Source: Chelydra serpentina (taxonomy: Eukaryota; Chordata; Testudines; Chelydridae). From it: a stretch of 64,000 nt of DNA. Below, in pieces: positions 34,379 through 44,417 of the stretch. The stretch is taken from the NCBI GenBank assembly GCA_037349315.1, contig JBAIAC010000007.1, forward strand, positions 9,858,001 through 9,922,000, given 5' to 3'. The position numbers and the translations under genes are program-made. A model generated the notes under the pieces. That model was not told the origin of the DNA and made no database searches. It saw nothing but the letters and a program-made list of their open reading frames with translations. Position 1 is the first letter of the stretch, and the number at the start of each line of letters is the position of its first letter.

Positions 34379-34664
34379 GGCTAGGTCTACACTAACCCCC
34401 CCTGTCGAACTAAGATACGCAACTTCAGCTACGTTAATAACGTAGCTGAAGTCGAAGTACCTTAGTTCGAACTTACCTGTGGTCCAGACGCGGCGCGCAG
34501 GCTCCCCCGTCGACTCCGGCTACTCCGCTCGTCGAGCTGGATTACCAGCATCGACGGCGGAGCACTTCCTGGTTCGATTTATCACGTCTTCACAAGACGC
34601 GATAAATAGAACCCAGAACATCGATCCCGCGCCTCCGACGCGAGAGGTAAGTATAGACGTACCC
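34379..34664. mobile_element. PIF/Harbinger-like MITE (286 bp) inside integrase
   Basis: The ends GGCTAGGTCTACAC and GTATAGACGTACCC are inverted copies, with TAA on each side (34376-34378 and 34665-34667). Removing it would rejoin integrase sequence across GTAGCTCTAAG/CAACACC, which proves insertion. Near its left end a 31-base palindrome lies at 34422-34452 (15-base arms around a single A). Non-coding. Confidence 0.9.
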
Positions 34665-34667
34665 TAA

Positions 34668-35633
34668 GCAACACCAGGGCTAAAAGTGTGTGCCAGGCAT
34701 TAACAGACATTTTTGTCAGGGTAGGTTGAGCCTCCGACATCCTTACCGATTCGGGGACTAATTTCCTGGCAAGGACCATGAAAAGCCTGTGGGAAGCTCA
34801 TGGGGTGAACCACTTGGTAGCCACCATCAAACAAATGGCCTAGTGGAGAAGTTTAATGGAACTTTGGGGGCCATGGTACGTAAATTCGTAAATGAGCACT
34901 CCAACGATTGGGACCTAGTGTTACAGCAGTTGCTCTTTGCCTACAGGGTTGTACCACATCCCAGTTTAGGGTTTTCACCATTTGAACTTGTGTATGGCTG
35001 CGAGGTTAAGGGGCCAATGTAGTTGGTGAAGCAGGAATGGGAGGGGTTTACGCCTTCTCCGGGAACTAACATTCTGGACTTTGTAAGCAACCTACAAAAC
35101 ACCCTCCGAGACTCTTTAGCCCTTGCTAGAGAGAACCTAAAAGAGGCTTAGGAAGAGCAAAAGGCCTGGTATGATAAACATGCCAAAGAGCGTTCCTTTA
35201 AGGTGGGGGACCAAGTCATGGTCTTGAAGGCGCTCCAGGCCCATAAGATGGAAGCATCATGGGACGGGCCATTTACGGTCCAAGAGCGCCTGGGAGCTGT
35301 TAACTATCTCATAGCATTCCCTACCTCAACCCTCAAGCCTAATGTTAATTCTCTAAAGCCCTTTTATTCCAGAGAATTAAAAGTTTGTCAGTTTACAGCC
35401 CAGGGAGGAGATGACGCTGAGTGGCCTGAAGGTGTCTACTACGAAGGAAAAAGTGATGGTGGCATGGAAGAGATAAACCTCTCAATGACCCTCAGACGTA
35501 TGCAGCGCCAGCAGATTAAGGAGCTGTGCACTAAATTCGCGCCGATGTTCTCAGCCACCCAAGGACTGATCAAACGGGCATACCACTCCATTGACACAGG
35601 TAATGCCCGCCAATTAGAGCCCAACCTTACTGA
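34668..35633 (+). pseudogene. Gmr1-like integrase, remaining catalytic and C-terminal part, broken
   Basis: Near 34741-34780 a frame reads the second catalytic aspartate (TDSGTNFLAR). At 34789-35022 the third, glutamate, appears in HQTNGLVEKFNGTL, in a different frame. In-frame TAG stops occur at 35020-35022 and near 35150. At 35203-35661 the C-terminal DNA-binding part (GDQVMVLKALQAHKMEASWDG) and a linker to RT are readable. Confidence 0.82.
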
Positions 35634-36560
35634 GTGGCTCCTCACACCAAAACTGCTATAGAACGGGAGGTCCAAGACATGCTAGGCGTAATCCGCCCCT
35701 CTAGCAGTGCATGGGCATCTCCAGTGGTTCTAGTCCCCAAACCGGATGGGGAAATACGCTTTTGCATGGACTACCGTAAACTAAATGCTGTGACTTGCCC
35801 AGACAACTATCCAATGCGTCACACAGATGAGCTATTGGAGAAACTAGGACGTCCCCAGTTCATCTCTACCTTAGACTTAACCAAGGGGTACTGGCAAGTA
35901 CCGCTAGATGAATCCGCAAAGGAAAGATCAGCCTTCATCATCCATGTAGGGCCGTATGAATTTAATGTACTCCCTTTCGGGTTGCGAAATGCACCCACCA
36001 CATTCCAGAAACTTGTAGATAGTCTCCTATCAGGATTGGGAGAATCTGCAGTTGCCTATCTTGACGATGTGGCCATATTTTCTGACTCATGGGCAGAACA
36101 CCTGGAGCATCTCCAGAAGGTCTTCGAGCACATAAGGGAGGCAGGACTAACTGTTAAGGCTAAAAAATGTCAAATAGGCCTAAACAGAGTGACTTACTTT
36201 GGACACCAGGAGGGTCAAGGGACTATCAACCCCCTACAGGCCAAGGTGGAGGCTATCCAAACGTGGCCTGTCCCAAAGTCAAAGAAACAGGTCCAATCCT
36301 TCTTAGGCTTGGCCGGATATTACAGGTGATTTGTACTGCACTACAGCCAAATTGCCGCCCCTCTGATCGACCTAACCAGAAAGAACCAGCCAAATGTGGT
36401 TCAGTGGACTGATGAATGTCAGAAGGCCTTTAACCAGCTTAAAGCGACACTCATGTCTGACCCTGTGCTAAGGGCCCCGGACTTTGACAAATGGTTCCTA
36501 GTACCACAGATGCATCCGAGCGTGGTGTGGGAGCAGTCTTAATGCAGGAAGGACCAGAAT
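35634..36560 (+). pseudogene. Gmr1-like reverse transcriptase, broken
   Basis: The frame at 35634-36329 contains RT motifs in order: VVLVPKPDGEIRFCMDYRKL, TLDLTKGYWQVPL (catalytic aspartate), VLPFGLRNAPTTFQKL and the active-site YLDDVAIFS near 36057. A TGA at 36327-36329 interrupts after FLGLAGYYR. The connection domain continues past it (PLIDLTRKNQPN, CQKAFNQLKATL) and shifts frame near 36490. Confidence 0.9.
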
Positions 36561-36578
36561 CAAGATTTCCATCCTGTT

Positions 36579-36813
36579 ATGTTTCTCAGCAAAAAAATGT
36601 CTGAGAGGGAAAGCCACTGGTCAATCAGCAAAAAGGAATGTTACGCCATTGTGTACGCTCTGGAAAAGCTACGCCAATACGTTTGGGGACGGCGTTTCCA
36701 CCTGCAAACCGACCATGCTGCGCTGAAGTGGCTTCATACTGTCAAGGACAGTAACAAAAAACTTCTTTGGTGGAGTTTAGCTCTCCAAGATTTTGATTTT
36801 GAAATACAACATT
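36579..36813 (+). pseudogene. Gmr1-like RNase H, truncated by PLE insertion
   Basis: The frame reads RNase H: SHWSISKKECYAIVYALEKL, FHLQTDHAALKWL, then LALQDFDFEIQHF. It then runs into PLE sequence (the last 19 or so codons of the ORF). RNase H sequence resumes after the insertion near 36966 (SNKVADAFSRENF in one frame). Confidence 0.88.
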
Positions 36814-36957
36814 TTCATTCCATGCATCCGATGAAGTGGGTACTAACCCACGAAAGCTTATGCTGAAATAAATTTGTTAGCCTCTAAGGTGCTACAAGTT
36901 TTTCTTTCTTATTTTCGTTTTGCTGACACAGACTAACACAGCTACTACACTGAAACC
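36814..36957 (+). mobile_element. Penelope-like element (PLE) 3' terminal fragment in RNase H
   Basis: About 144 bases from CATTCCATGCATCCGATGAAG to CAGCTACTACACTGAAAC are nearly identical to the right arm of the PLE at 49779-49949. It splits the RNase H region. Short similar stretches (CAACATTT, CAACACATTT) on both sides suggest a target duplication. It holds a hammerhead-like core (36828-36855). Confidence 0.82.
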
Positions 36958-37195
36958 AACACATTTCAGGAGCTTCTAACAAAGTGGCTGATGCATTCTC
37001 CCGTGAAAATTTCCCAGAACCAACAGGTTAAAATCATCCTTGAAATGTGGAAATTATTGTTAGTTTTTATATAATCAGTAGTATATTTAGAGGGGCATGT
37101 GTTTTATTGATTCTGTTTTCTCCTAGAACAACTAGGAGAAATCACAGCCAGTATGGCGCAGGCTGTCCACCACGGTCTATGATTTGGGGGGGGCG

Positions 37196-38005
37196 TGTCA
37201 TAAACATACAGCTAAGGGGGTGAGAGTCCTCCTTGCCTGTAAAGGGTTAAAAAACTCAGGTAACGTGGCTGGCACCTGACCACAAGGACCAATAAAGGGA
37301 CAAGATACTTTCAAATCTTGGGAGGGGGGGAAGGTTTTGTTTGTGCTCTTTGTTTTGTGTCTGTGTTCGCTCTTGTGACTAAGAGGGACAGGACATCAAC
37401 CCATGCTCTCCAAATCTTTCTGAACAAGTGTAAATAACAGCCAGGCAAGGCGTATTAGTTTATCTTTGTTTTCTCAACTTGTGAATTTTCCCTTTGCTAG
37501 AGGGAGGTTTATCCCTGTTTTGTTGTAACTTTGAAACTAAAGCTAGAGGTGGTTCCTCTGTGCTCTTTGAATTTTCTGATACTCTGTAAGGTTAACTACC
37601 AGCCTAAGTTACAGAGGTGATTCTTTTACCTTTTTCTCTTTAAATAAAATCCTGCTTTTTAAGAACCTGACTGATTTTTCCATTGTTCTAAGACCCAAGG
37701 GTTTGGGTCTGTAGTCCCTTTGTAACCCATTGGTTAGGAGATTATTCTCAAGCCTCCCCAGGAAAAGTGGTGTAAGGGCTTGAGGGGATATTTTTGGGGG
37801 AAGGGAAACTCCAACTGGTCCTTTTCCCTGGTTCTTGTTTAAATCACTTGGTGGTAGCAGTGGTTACCTTTTTTCAGGGTACAAGGAGAGAATGTGTACC
37901 TCGGGGAGTTTTTAACCTAAGCTAGTAGAAATAAGCTTAGGGGGTCTTTCATGCAGGTCCCCACGACTGTACCCTAGAGCTCACAGTGCGGAGGGAACCC
38001 TGACA
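37196..38005 (+). repeat. 3' LTR of the Gmr1-like element
   Basis: 810 bp, TGTCATAAAC...CTGACA. It is preceded by GATTTGGGGGGGGCG, a plausible polypurine tract. Followed by the target duplication GTCAC. Confidence 0.93.
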
Positions 38006-38010
38006 GTCAC

Positions 38011-38979
38011 TCACTGTCTTGTATCCCCTGAAAAATAAGAGTCATACAAAAATCACACTGTATGTTCCTATAGCATTCTTGAGCTACACAAGTGCAGAGT
38101 ATTAACTGACACACACAATGTGCACCACTTGAGAAATTTTACTAGGCACACAAGTGGAGAGAGACAGAAGGAGAATCACACAACTTCCAAGGGATCAACA
38201 TTTTGATCCTAGTTCAACAAGCTCAGAAAAGACGACAAATGTTTAATAGACCCCGTTCCTCTCTTTAGAGTCAGTTGATACAGAAGCTACAAAATGTGTT
38301 TGGTTTTGATCACTTAAAATTAACCCTCCCCTCATTTTTATCAATTCTAATAGGATCAACTCAGCACTTCATCCTTCCAAGTCAGGAGAAATGTGTTTCA
38401 TGAATGTTACTCTCTGATGATCTTTCATGTGTAAGAGTGGGATTCAGGGGCAGGGTTCATGCCCTACCCTTTTACTGGCTTTCAAAACTAGGGTCCTGTC
38501 TACTCTCCACTAACATTATCTCATCTCTCCATTACCACTGTGTGCTGCACTGGCCCATGCCTTCCCACACCCGGTAGTAGCTCTGGTTCAACAATGCTGT
38601 GCATGTTCATAGGACGCACAACTGCTCCCACCGAAATCAGTGCTGAAACCCCCACTGATTTCAGTAGGAGCAGGATTAGGCTAATCACTTGTAATGCAAT
38701 TTCAAATCCATCAAAATAAGAGGGACAACCGAGAAACAAAATATTACAAAATCAAATAAAAATCAAAGTAACAAAGAACTCATCACTCTGAATCTTATTT
38801 TCATACAAAATAAACGTGACCATACGTCTTCACACACACACACACACACCCCCGTCCTGTCCCATGTGGCTTAATCGATACAATGCTCACCATTTTGGGA
38901 CCTATGGAAATCTGTTTGTAAACCCATTGGCAGTAGCAAGGATAGGAGTAGTTATCAATTTCACTGTGATCACAACCAT
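38011..38979. other. Intronic DNA with a CA microsatellite
   Basis: AT-rich DNA without a supported gene. A (CA)n run lies at about 38830-38850, ending in CCCC. Confidence 0.5.
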
Positions 38980-39175
38980 GGGCAGAGGGATAGCTCAGTG
39001 GTTTGAGCATTGGCCTGCTAAACCCAGGGTTGTGAGCTCAAACCTTCAGGGACCATTTAGGGATCTGGGGCAAAAATCTGTCAGGGGACAGTACCTGGTC
39101 CTGCTAGGGAAGGCAGGGGACTGGACTCAATGACCTTTCAGGTTCCTTCCAGCTCTATGAGATAGGCATATCTCC
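38980..39175 (+). mobile_element. Turtle tRNA-derived Pol III SINE
   Basis: The head has a tRNA A-box-like TAGCTCAGTGG (38991-39001) and, about 35 bases on, a weak B box (GAGCTCAAACC). The body reads CATTTAGGGATCTGGGGCAAAAAT and the 3' part GACTCAATGACCTTTCAGGTTCC resembles the CR1 3' end. A tRNA head with a CR1-like tail is the structure described for the turtle Pol III SINE, which is thought to be mobilised by CR1. It is not a functional tRNA because the cloverleaf is not conserved. Confidence 0.88.
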
Positions 39176-39219
39176 TTAGGAAAGTGCTGGGGGAGGAGAG
39201 AACAAACAGGACCTTGCCC

Positions 39220-39343
39220 TAGGGTGACCAGACAGCAAATGTGAAAAACCAGGACAGGGGGTGGGGGGTAATAGGAGCCTATATAAGAAAAAGACTGAAA
39301 AATTGGGATTGTCCCTATAAAACCGGGACATCTGGTCACCCTA
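39220..39343. mobile_element. 124-bp MITE with TAGGGTGACCAGA ends
   Basis: The ends TAGGGTGACCAGA and TCTGGTCACCCTA are inverted copies. Flanks CCTTGCCC and CCTTGTGT share five of eight bases, a diverged 8-bp duplication. A second copy of exactly the same length lies reversed at 46240-46363 with a better duplication, so hAT is the likely superfamily. Confidence 0.85.
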
Positions 39344-39524
39344 CCTTGTGTCCCGTCCCCCCCCTTAACTATCCTGCTGAGTTTGACGTTCCCTTTGACA
39401 TGACCGGAGGCGCTATTATGTGTCTACACTACAGTACACTAGGGTCCATGCCTCGGGATTCTGCACGTTACACCGACACAAATGCTTATCAATATAAAAG
39501 AATAACAACACTGCTCTGCCAGAT

Positions 39525-40640
39525 CGACTTCCGCCCGGCCTCGCTTTTCACGTGTCCGCGCATCTCAGCGGCTGTAGGCACAATCTCACACGCACACGCG
39601 CCGTTGCGGTCTAATGTCAGACCGCAGCGGCAGCCCCGCTCGTTTAGGACGCTGCTGCTGCTGCTCACGAGCTGCCCGGCCATGGCGCATACCGCCGCCT
39701 GCAGCTCAGTGCGTGGGTCACAGATCACGGCTCTCCCCCGCAGTTACCGACCCACGCGCCAGCCACTGCATGGCGCAGCCCCAGCGTTAAGCTCAGCGGC
39801 ATCTTGCAGGAACGCGGGCAGCCCCGGCGGCGCCAAGCAGCCGCTGGGACGCACCAGGCAGGCGGGAGCCAGCCTCTCGGGGTGCTGCTGCTGCAGCTGC
39901 ACAGCGGAGGCCAAGAGGCGCTGCAGCCCGACCTATCCGGGAGCACCGGGCGGGAGGCGGCCGGCGGCCCCCGCCCGGGGACGCCGCGGAGCAGCCCCCG
40001 ATGGCCGGGAGATGCAGCCCGAGCTGCAAGGATGAGCTAAGGCAGGGGCCAGCCACAGCACCGGGATTGCTGCTGAGCAGCGAGGCCGGGCCCCGGGGAG
40101 GCGCTGCAGGGACGGAGGGCGGCAACGGGCAGCCCCTGCGGCGCGGGCGGGGCTCGCGGCTTACCGGTGGGAGGCTCCAGCCTGCGCAGCTGTTGGCCCG
40201 GGGAGGCGGCCGCGGCTCGCGCGTGCACCGGGCCCTGGCGCGCCTCTCATCTCGGCCACGCAGGGTGAATCCCCCCCGGGAGCGGAGGCTGCTGCAGCGG
40301 CAGCGTCCCCGTGCGGCTGGAAGGGCCCCTCTGCAGCCCCCCCTTCCCTCCGAGCAGGGGCGGCTCAGGCTGGGCTGTGGGCCCTGCCGTCGTGCGCGCA
40401 GCGACACTCTTCCTACACCGACCCCCAGGCGCACAGCGAACAGGGGCTGGCGTGGGGGCTCCCCTTGCTCCAAGCGCTCGGGGGCGGGGGGACCGTGCAA
40501 TGGCTGGGAATGAGCTTGCAACAAGGAGGCATGCAGGCCCTGCCTCCCCCGGCCGGTGCCGCGGAGCAGCAAGCGCGGAGCTGCCCCCTGGGGTGGGCCT
40601 AGGCCTTTGCAAGGGGGCTGCGCCCTGCTGCACAGACACC
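39525..40640. promoter_or_regulatory. ZBTB25: CpG-rich block, probable ZBTB25 promoter and first exon
   Basis: About 1.1 kb very rich in CG dinucleotides between AT-rich flanks. On the minus strand the sequence CACCG/GTAAGC (donor 40164-40159) is a good splice donor. An exon ending at 40165 and starting within the block would be the non-coding first exon of ZBTB25. ORFs that cross the block on both strands (39241-40035, 39793-40572) are compositional and rejected as genes. Confidence 0.6.
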
Positions 40641-41433
40641 CCGCGTTAGTTCAGTCGCTTCTTTGCTCTGCTGGTCTTTGTAAGGAGTAAAAAAAACTGT
40701 TAATGGAACATTTAGAGTCTGGGAGCATCACGTGCCTAGGCCTTGGTCTGACGCTGCCCAGCCCCAGGGTGTACCTGAAACCCCAAAGGGAGCCAGACAG
40801 AGCCCAGCACTGCAAACATATGCAGAGCATGGGCACAAGGTACTGTGAGCAAGCAGGGGCTGATTATCCTATGTAGACACCCGGCTGTTTGACTCTAGCC
40901 TATCAGGATCCTAGAGTTGTGTGTTGCTCCCTCATTTCCCCTTTCTCCACCATGGCAAGAGCTCCAGCCCCCATCATTAATCCCCAAAGCCACATGCCCT
41001 GGGCTTTGTCTCCTCCTGTCCCCCTTCCATACCATTATTTCCTATTCTCCCCTCCCCTATTCCCCCTATACCAGGAACTATTGTGTGCCCCTCGTTCCTG
41101 TCTTCCCTACCATGCAGGGGCTCCTTGTATCCCCCATGCCCTCTTTGATATATAGACAATTACAGAGGCGGTTGAAGCTGCTGGGTCACTCCAATCCTCG
41201 ACTCTGGGAGCCAGCCTTACCCTGCTCTGCTGTGAGAACCCCCACTGCTGGACTTTTCACACACAGCCTCTGGCATGTAAACTGCTCCTTGGAGTGTGCA
41301 ACCAAATGACACTAGCCACTATCTCCAGTCCCAGACACAACCCTAGGAAACTCCATCTTGCAGTGTCCAGTTATGCCTGCTGGATGCTGCAAACTTATAT
41401 GAGTTTGTCAATTAAACAAATAAATTGATATGT
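40641..41433. other. Intergenic DNA between the CpG blocks, no recognised feature
   Basis: Unremarkable DNA with pyrimidine-rich runs near 41020-41070. The ORF at 40917-41309 has no recognisable domain. Confidence 0.45.
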
Positions 41434-41590
41434 ACCAGGTTTGTTATCCCAAGGGGAGTCTCTGACATGCTTCAAACCAAACACACTGATTCAGGTAGAA
41501 TAAACAAATGTATTAACTATGATAGATAGATTTTACGTGATTATAACTCATCGTAGTCCCAAACTGACCAAGAGAAGGGGGGTGACTCAC
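41434..41590. repeat. LTR-like repeat, copy A
   Basis: The stretch CAGGTTTGTTATCCCAAGG...AGTCTCTGACATGCTTCAAACC, then AGGTAGAATAAACAAA, matches copy B at 42781-42930 in the same orientation. I recall this from LTR retrotransposon or ERV sequences common in turtles, read here on the reverse strand, but cannot name the family. Confidence 0.6.
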
Positions 41591-42776
41591 TTGAGAGCCC
41601 AACAGATCCTTTGTTGCTTCCTAGGCCAATGTCCTTTGTTCCTGTGAGGCTGGGCTGGGTTCGTCCCATACATGCCCCAATGAGGTTTTAACTGCCTCTC
41701 TACTCTTGGAGAGTTTTAGCCTGGTTTTGTTTTAAGCCATGAGGACACATTTTCAGACTCATAACTATATACATGAAATTTACAACCTATAACCTTACTA
41801 TAACAACAATTACTATAACAATGCTCAGTGCATCATGAGCCTTCCGAAGACACCCGACATGACAAACTTTGCATTGGATACCACACAAACATTTTATAAG
41901 GATGAACACGGGGGTGCTGGGTGTTCCTTTGAGCTACAGAACATCACACCTCCCCCCTTACTTTACTGCAAGAGGGTTAGTCACCGACTATCAGTTTGTG
42001 TTATAGTTCTCTTGACATCGAGCCATGAAGAGCATGAGGCGGTGTGCCTCGGTTTCCCCATTCACATACAGCAAACCAGGTTTTTTATGGTTTCTCTGCT
42101 GTGATAAGCTTTAAACCTGTTTACAGGTATTAATTGAAAAGTAGTATTATCATAAGGTTTAACATCCATGTCAAAATCTTATCCCCAAAACTTAACATTA
42201 ATACCAACATTTTTATCTCAGATGTGCATTTACAAGTATCATTATGATACCATGCCCTCTGTTCAGATATTCTAGTTTGAGGTTAGTTTGTTCATTACCC
42301 ATGGTGTCCTTTGACTCTTTCCCATGTAATCAGTCATTGGCTTTTCTTTCCCTCCAGTGTTCCCAATCTGTGTGGGCTCTTAATTTAATCATGTTTCTCG
42401 AATTTTGGTGCCTCAGGGTCTGGCAAGATAGGTCCCTGGTCAGGGGGATCCTGCACATTGGCTGGTCCTTTGGGGAGCGGCCTCCCAACCCCAAGACTGT
42501 ACATATGCAGAAAATCCAGCTCCTCTTTTGGGGTTACCCTGTGTTTCAGATGCACCTTTTCCCAGCAGCTTTTCCATAACTGCTTTCTGGGTCTCACCAG
42601 CATGGGGGAAGACACCCCCTTCTCTGTCAGTTGGGTCATTTGTATTCTGGCAAACTACCACCTGGCAATTTCCTGGTCCCAACTCACCTGTTCTTACAGG
42701 CAATGGAGCTGCATCTTGATTTAAAGAGACACAGTTACTCTCCAAAAATTTATCAGAAATAGCATCTTGACAAACT
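41591..42776. repeat. Probable internal part of the same LTR-type repeat
   Basis: Sequence between the two direct copies. It has patches such as GGTGTGCCTCGGTTTCCCC (42039-42057) that I associate with turtle interspersed repeats. ORFs of 80-124 codons on either strand show no retroviral motif. Confidence 0.35.
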
Positions 42777-42780
42777 GGGA

Positions 42781-43080
42781 CCAGGCTTGTTATCCCAAGG
42801 GTAGTCTCTGACACGCTTCAAACCAAACGCACAGCTTCAGGTAGAATAAACAAACACATTTATTAATTACAAAGATAGATTTAAGTGATTATAAATCAAA
42901 ACATTACAAGTCGGATTTGGTCAAATGAAATAAAAGCAAAACACATTCTAAGCTGATCTTAACACTTTCAATGCCCTTACAAACTTAGATGCTTCTCACC
43001 ACAGGCTGGCTGGTTGTACAAAAACTATCATATTTCAGACAAACAGAGAAATGCTATAGTCTACAGTTAAGTGTAAGACC
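42781..43080. repeat. LTR-like repeat, copy B
   Basis: Direct repeat of copy A over its first 140 or so bases (CAGGCTTGTTATCCCAAGG, GTCTCTGACACGCTTC), then continuing with CAAAACACATTCTAAGCTG and GCTTCTCACCACAGGCTGG, which copy A lacks. Spacing between copies is about 1.35 kb. Confidence 0.6.
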
Positions 43081-43617
43081 TTGCTTCACTCTGCCAATTA
43101 TATCAGACAGATACAGCGGTAAGGCTTACTGGTCTATAATTCCCCAGAATTATATCCCGCCAATCCTCTGAAACTGGCTGTTTTTAGTGGGAAATTACAT
43201 ATTTTTGTTAGAAGTTCAGATACTTCATATTTAAACTTCTTCAGAACTTTTGGGTACATGCCCTCTGGGCCTAGTGAGTTACTGAAAAAGAGTGGGTCCA
43301 AAGTATACATCTCCCCCAATATCCTGAGTAGTGAAAATTGATGAAAATAAATTATTTAGCTTCTCATCAACATCCTTATCTTCCTTAATTACTTCCTTTA
43401 AAACTGGTGATCCAGTGGACCCACCAATTCTTTCACAGGCTTCCAGCAATCTCTTATTTTTACACCCTTAGACATTTACTCTTTTAAATTAACTTTGCCC
43501 TTCTAATTTTTCCTCTTATTGCCTGCTGTTATTTATGTTCCTGTTTATTGGCTTCACTAGGGTCAGATTTCCAACTTTTGAAGAAAAATCATTTCACTGA
43601 TCTCATTCTTTGAACAT
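43081..43617. other. Intergenic DNA, CR1/LINE-like traces only
   Basis: The stretch around 43230-43320 read on the minus strand gives phrases such as DPLFFSNSLGPEGMYPKVLK, which resemble a diverged LINE reverse transcriptase lead region. Too decayed to class with confidence. Confidence 0.3.
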
Positions 43618-43794
43618 GTTAATAAAGTAGTGGATAAAGAACCAATTGACATAATTTATTTAAACTTCCACAAGACCTTTGACAATGTCATACACAAGAA
43701 GCTAAGTACTCATGGGGTAAAAGGCAACTTACTGTAATGGATTTAAAACTGGCTAGCAGCCAGAAATCAAAGAGTAGGATTAGGTTAGGCTGCT

Positions 43795-44000
43795 GGTTTA
43801 TCGAGACCACTGCCTCCATGCTGACCAATATTGTTTAGTTTCCCTGTACTCCCCCATCAACCTGTATCTCTCTTTTGTCTTAGATTGTAAGTTCTCTGGG
43901 GCATGTACTGTCTTTTTATTCTGTGTTTGTACAGCACCTAACACAATGGGGTCCTGATCTATGACTAGGGCTTCTAGGCACTACAGTAATAAATAGCCAA
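43795..44000 (+). mobile_element. L2/MIR-type 3' tail fragment
   Basis: It contains TTAGATTGTAAGTTCTCTGGGGCATG, a phrase shared by L2/MIR-type 3' ends, then GTTTGTACAGCACCTAACACAATGG and AATAAATA. It interrupts the CR1 above. A relative lies at 58165-58210. Family name uncertain. Confidence 0.5.
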
Positions 44001-44220
44001 TGTTCCTGGTAAAAGGTGCCTCATAGTTCTGCACTGCAGCCTATGTGTTTAATATGTATCAATGATTTGGAAGATAGGAGGTGAGGTGGATAGTGGGGCA
44101 GCAAAATTGACAAATGACAACATTATTTAGGTTACTCAGGACCAGAGAAGACTGAGGAATTTCAGAGACTTAAATATGCTAGGTGAATGGGCAACATGAA
44201 GGTAAATGAAATTCACTGTT

Positions 44221-44417
44221 ACATAAAAATGGCCATACTGGGTCAGACCAAAGGCCCATCTAGCCCAGTATCCTGTCTTCCAACAGTGGCCAGTGCCAGG
44301 TGCCCCAGAGGGAATGAACAGAATGTAACCATCAAGTGATCCATCCCGTTGCCAATTCCCAGCTTCTGGCAAACAGAGGCTAGGAACACCATCCCTGCCC
44401 ATCCTGGCTAATAGCCA
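44221..44417 (-). mobile_element. CR1 LINE 3' fragment nested in an older CR1
   Basis: The minus strand is the same CR1 3' end as at 4330-4510: TACTGGGTCAGACCAAAG and TATCCTGTCTTCCAACAGTGG read on plus. The outer CR1 breaks after CACTGTT (44220) and resumes with ATGTTGATAAATG (44418), so the repeated TGTT is a likely target duplication. Confidence 0.9.

Larger units (their letters stand above)
30712..38005 (+). mobile_element. Gmr1-like Ty3/gypsy LTR retrotransposon, 7.3 kb, degraded
   Basis: Two direct LTRs (30712-31535 and 37196-38005) start TGTCATAAACATACAGC and end CTGACA, with a perfect 5-bp target duplication GTCAC (30707-30711 and 38006-38010). A primer-binding-site-like TGGTGGCAGAGCGG follows the 5' LTR and a G-rich tract precedes the 3' LTR. 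The order is gag, protease, integrase, reverse transcriptase, RNase H. Integrase before RT is the hallmark of Gmr1-like elements, unlike other Ty3/gypsy elements. Stops, frame breaks, a Harbinger MITE and a PLE fragment inactivate it. It lies in the probable first intron of ZBTB25, antisense to that gene. Confidence 0.92.
27647..40158 (-). other. ZBTB25: ZBTB25 intron 1 (predicted), about 12.5 kb
   Basis: It runs from the acceptor at 27647-27648 to the candidate donor GTAAGC (40164-40159, minus strand) in the CpG-rich block. Most of it is transposons: Harbinger 28048-28318, hAT 29526-30191, a Gmr1-like element 30712-38005, SINE 38980-39175 and a MITE 39220-39343. The donor assignment is inferred, not shown. 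Confidence 0.5.

Noticed and set aside
38980..39175. Functional tRNA gene
   Set aside because: The A box is good, but the B box and acceptor arms do not form a tRNA, and the 3' part is CR1-like; it is a SINE.
39241..40572. Long ORFs on both strands of the ZBTB25 CpG block
   Set aside because: Overlapping open frames on both strands are expected in GC-rich DNA; the first starts inside a MITE; no domain.
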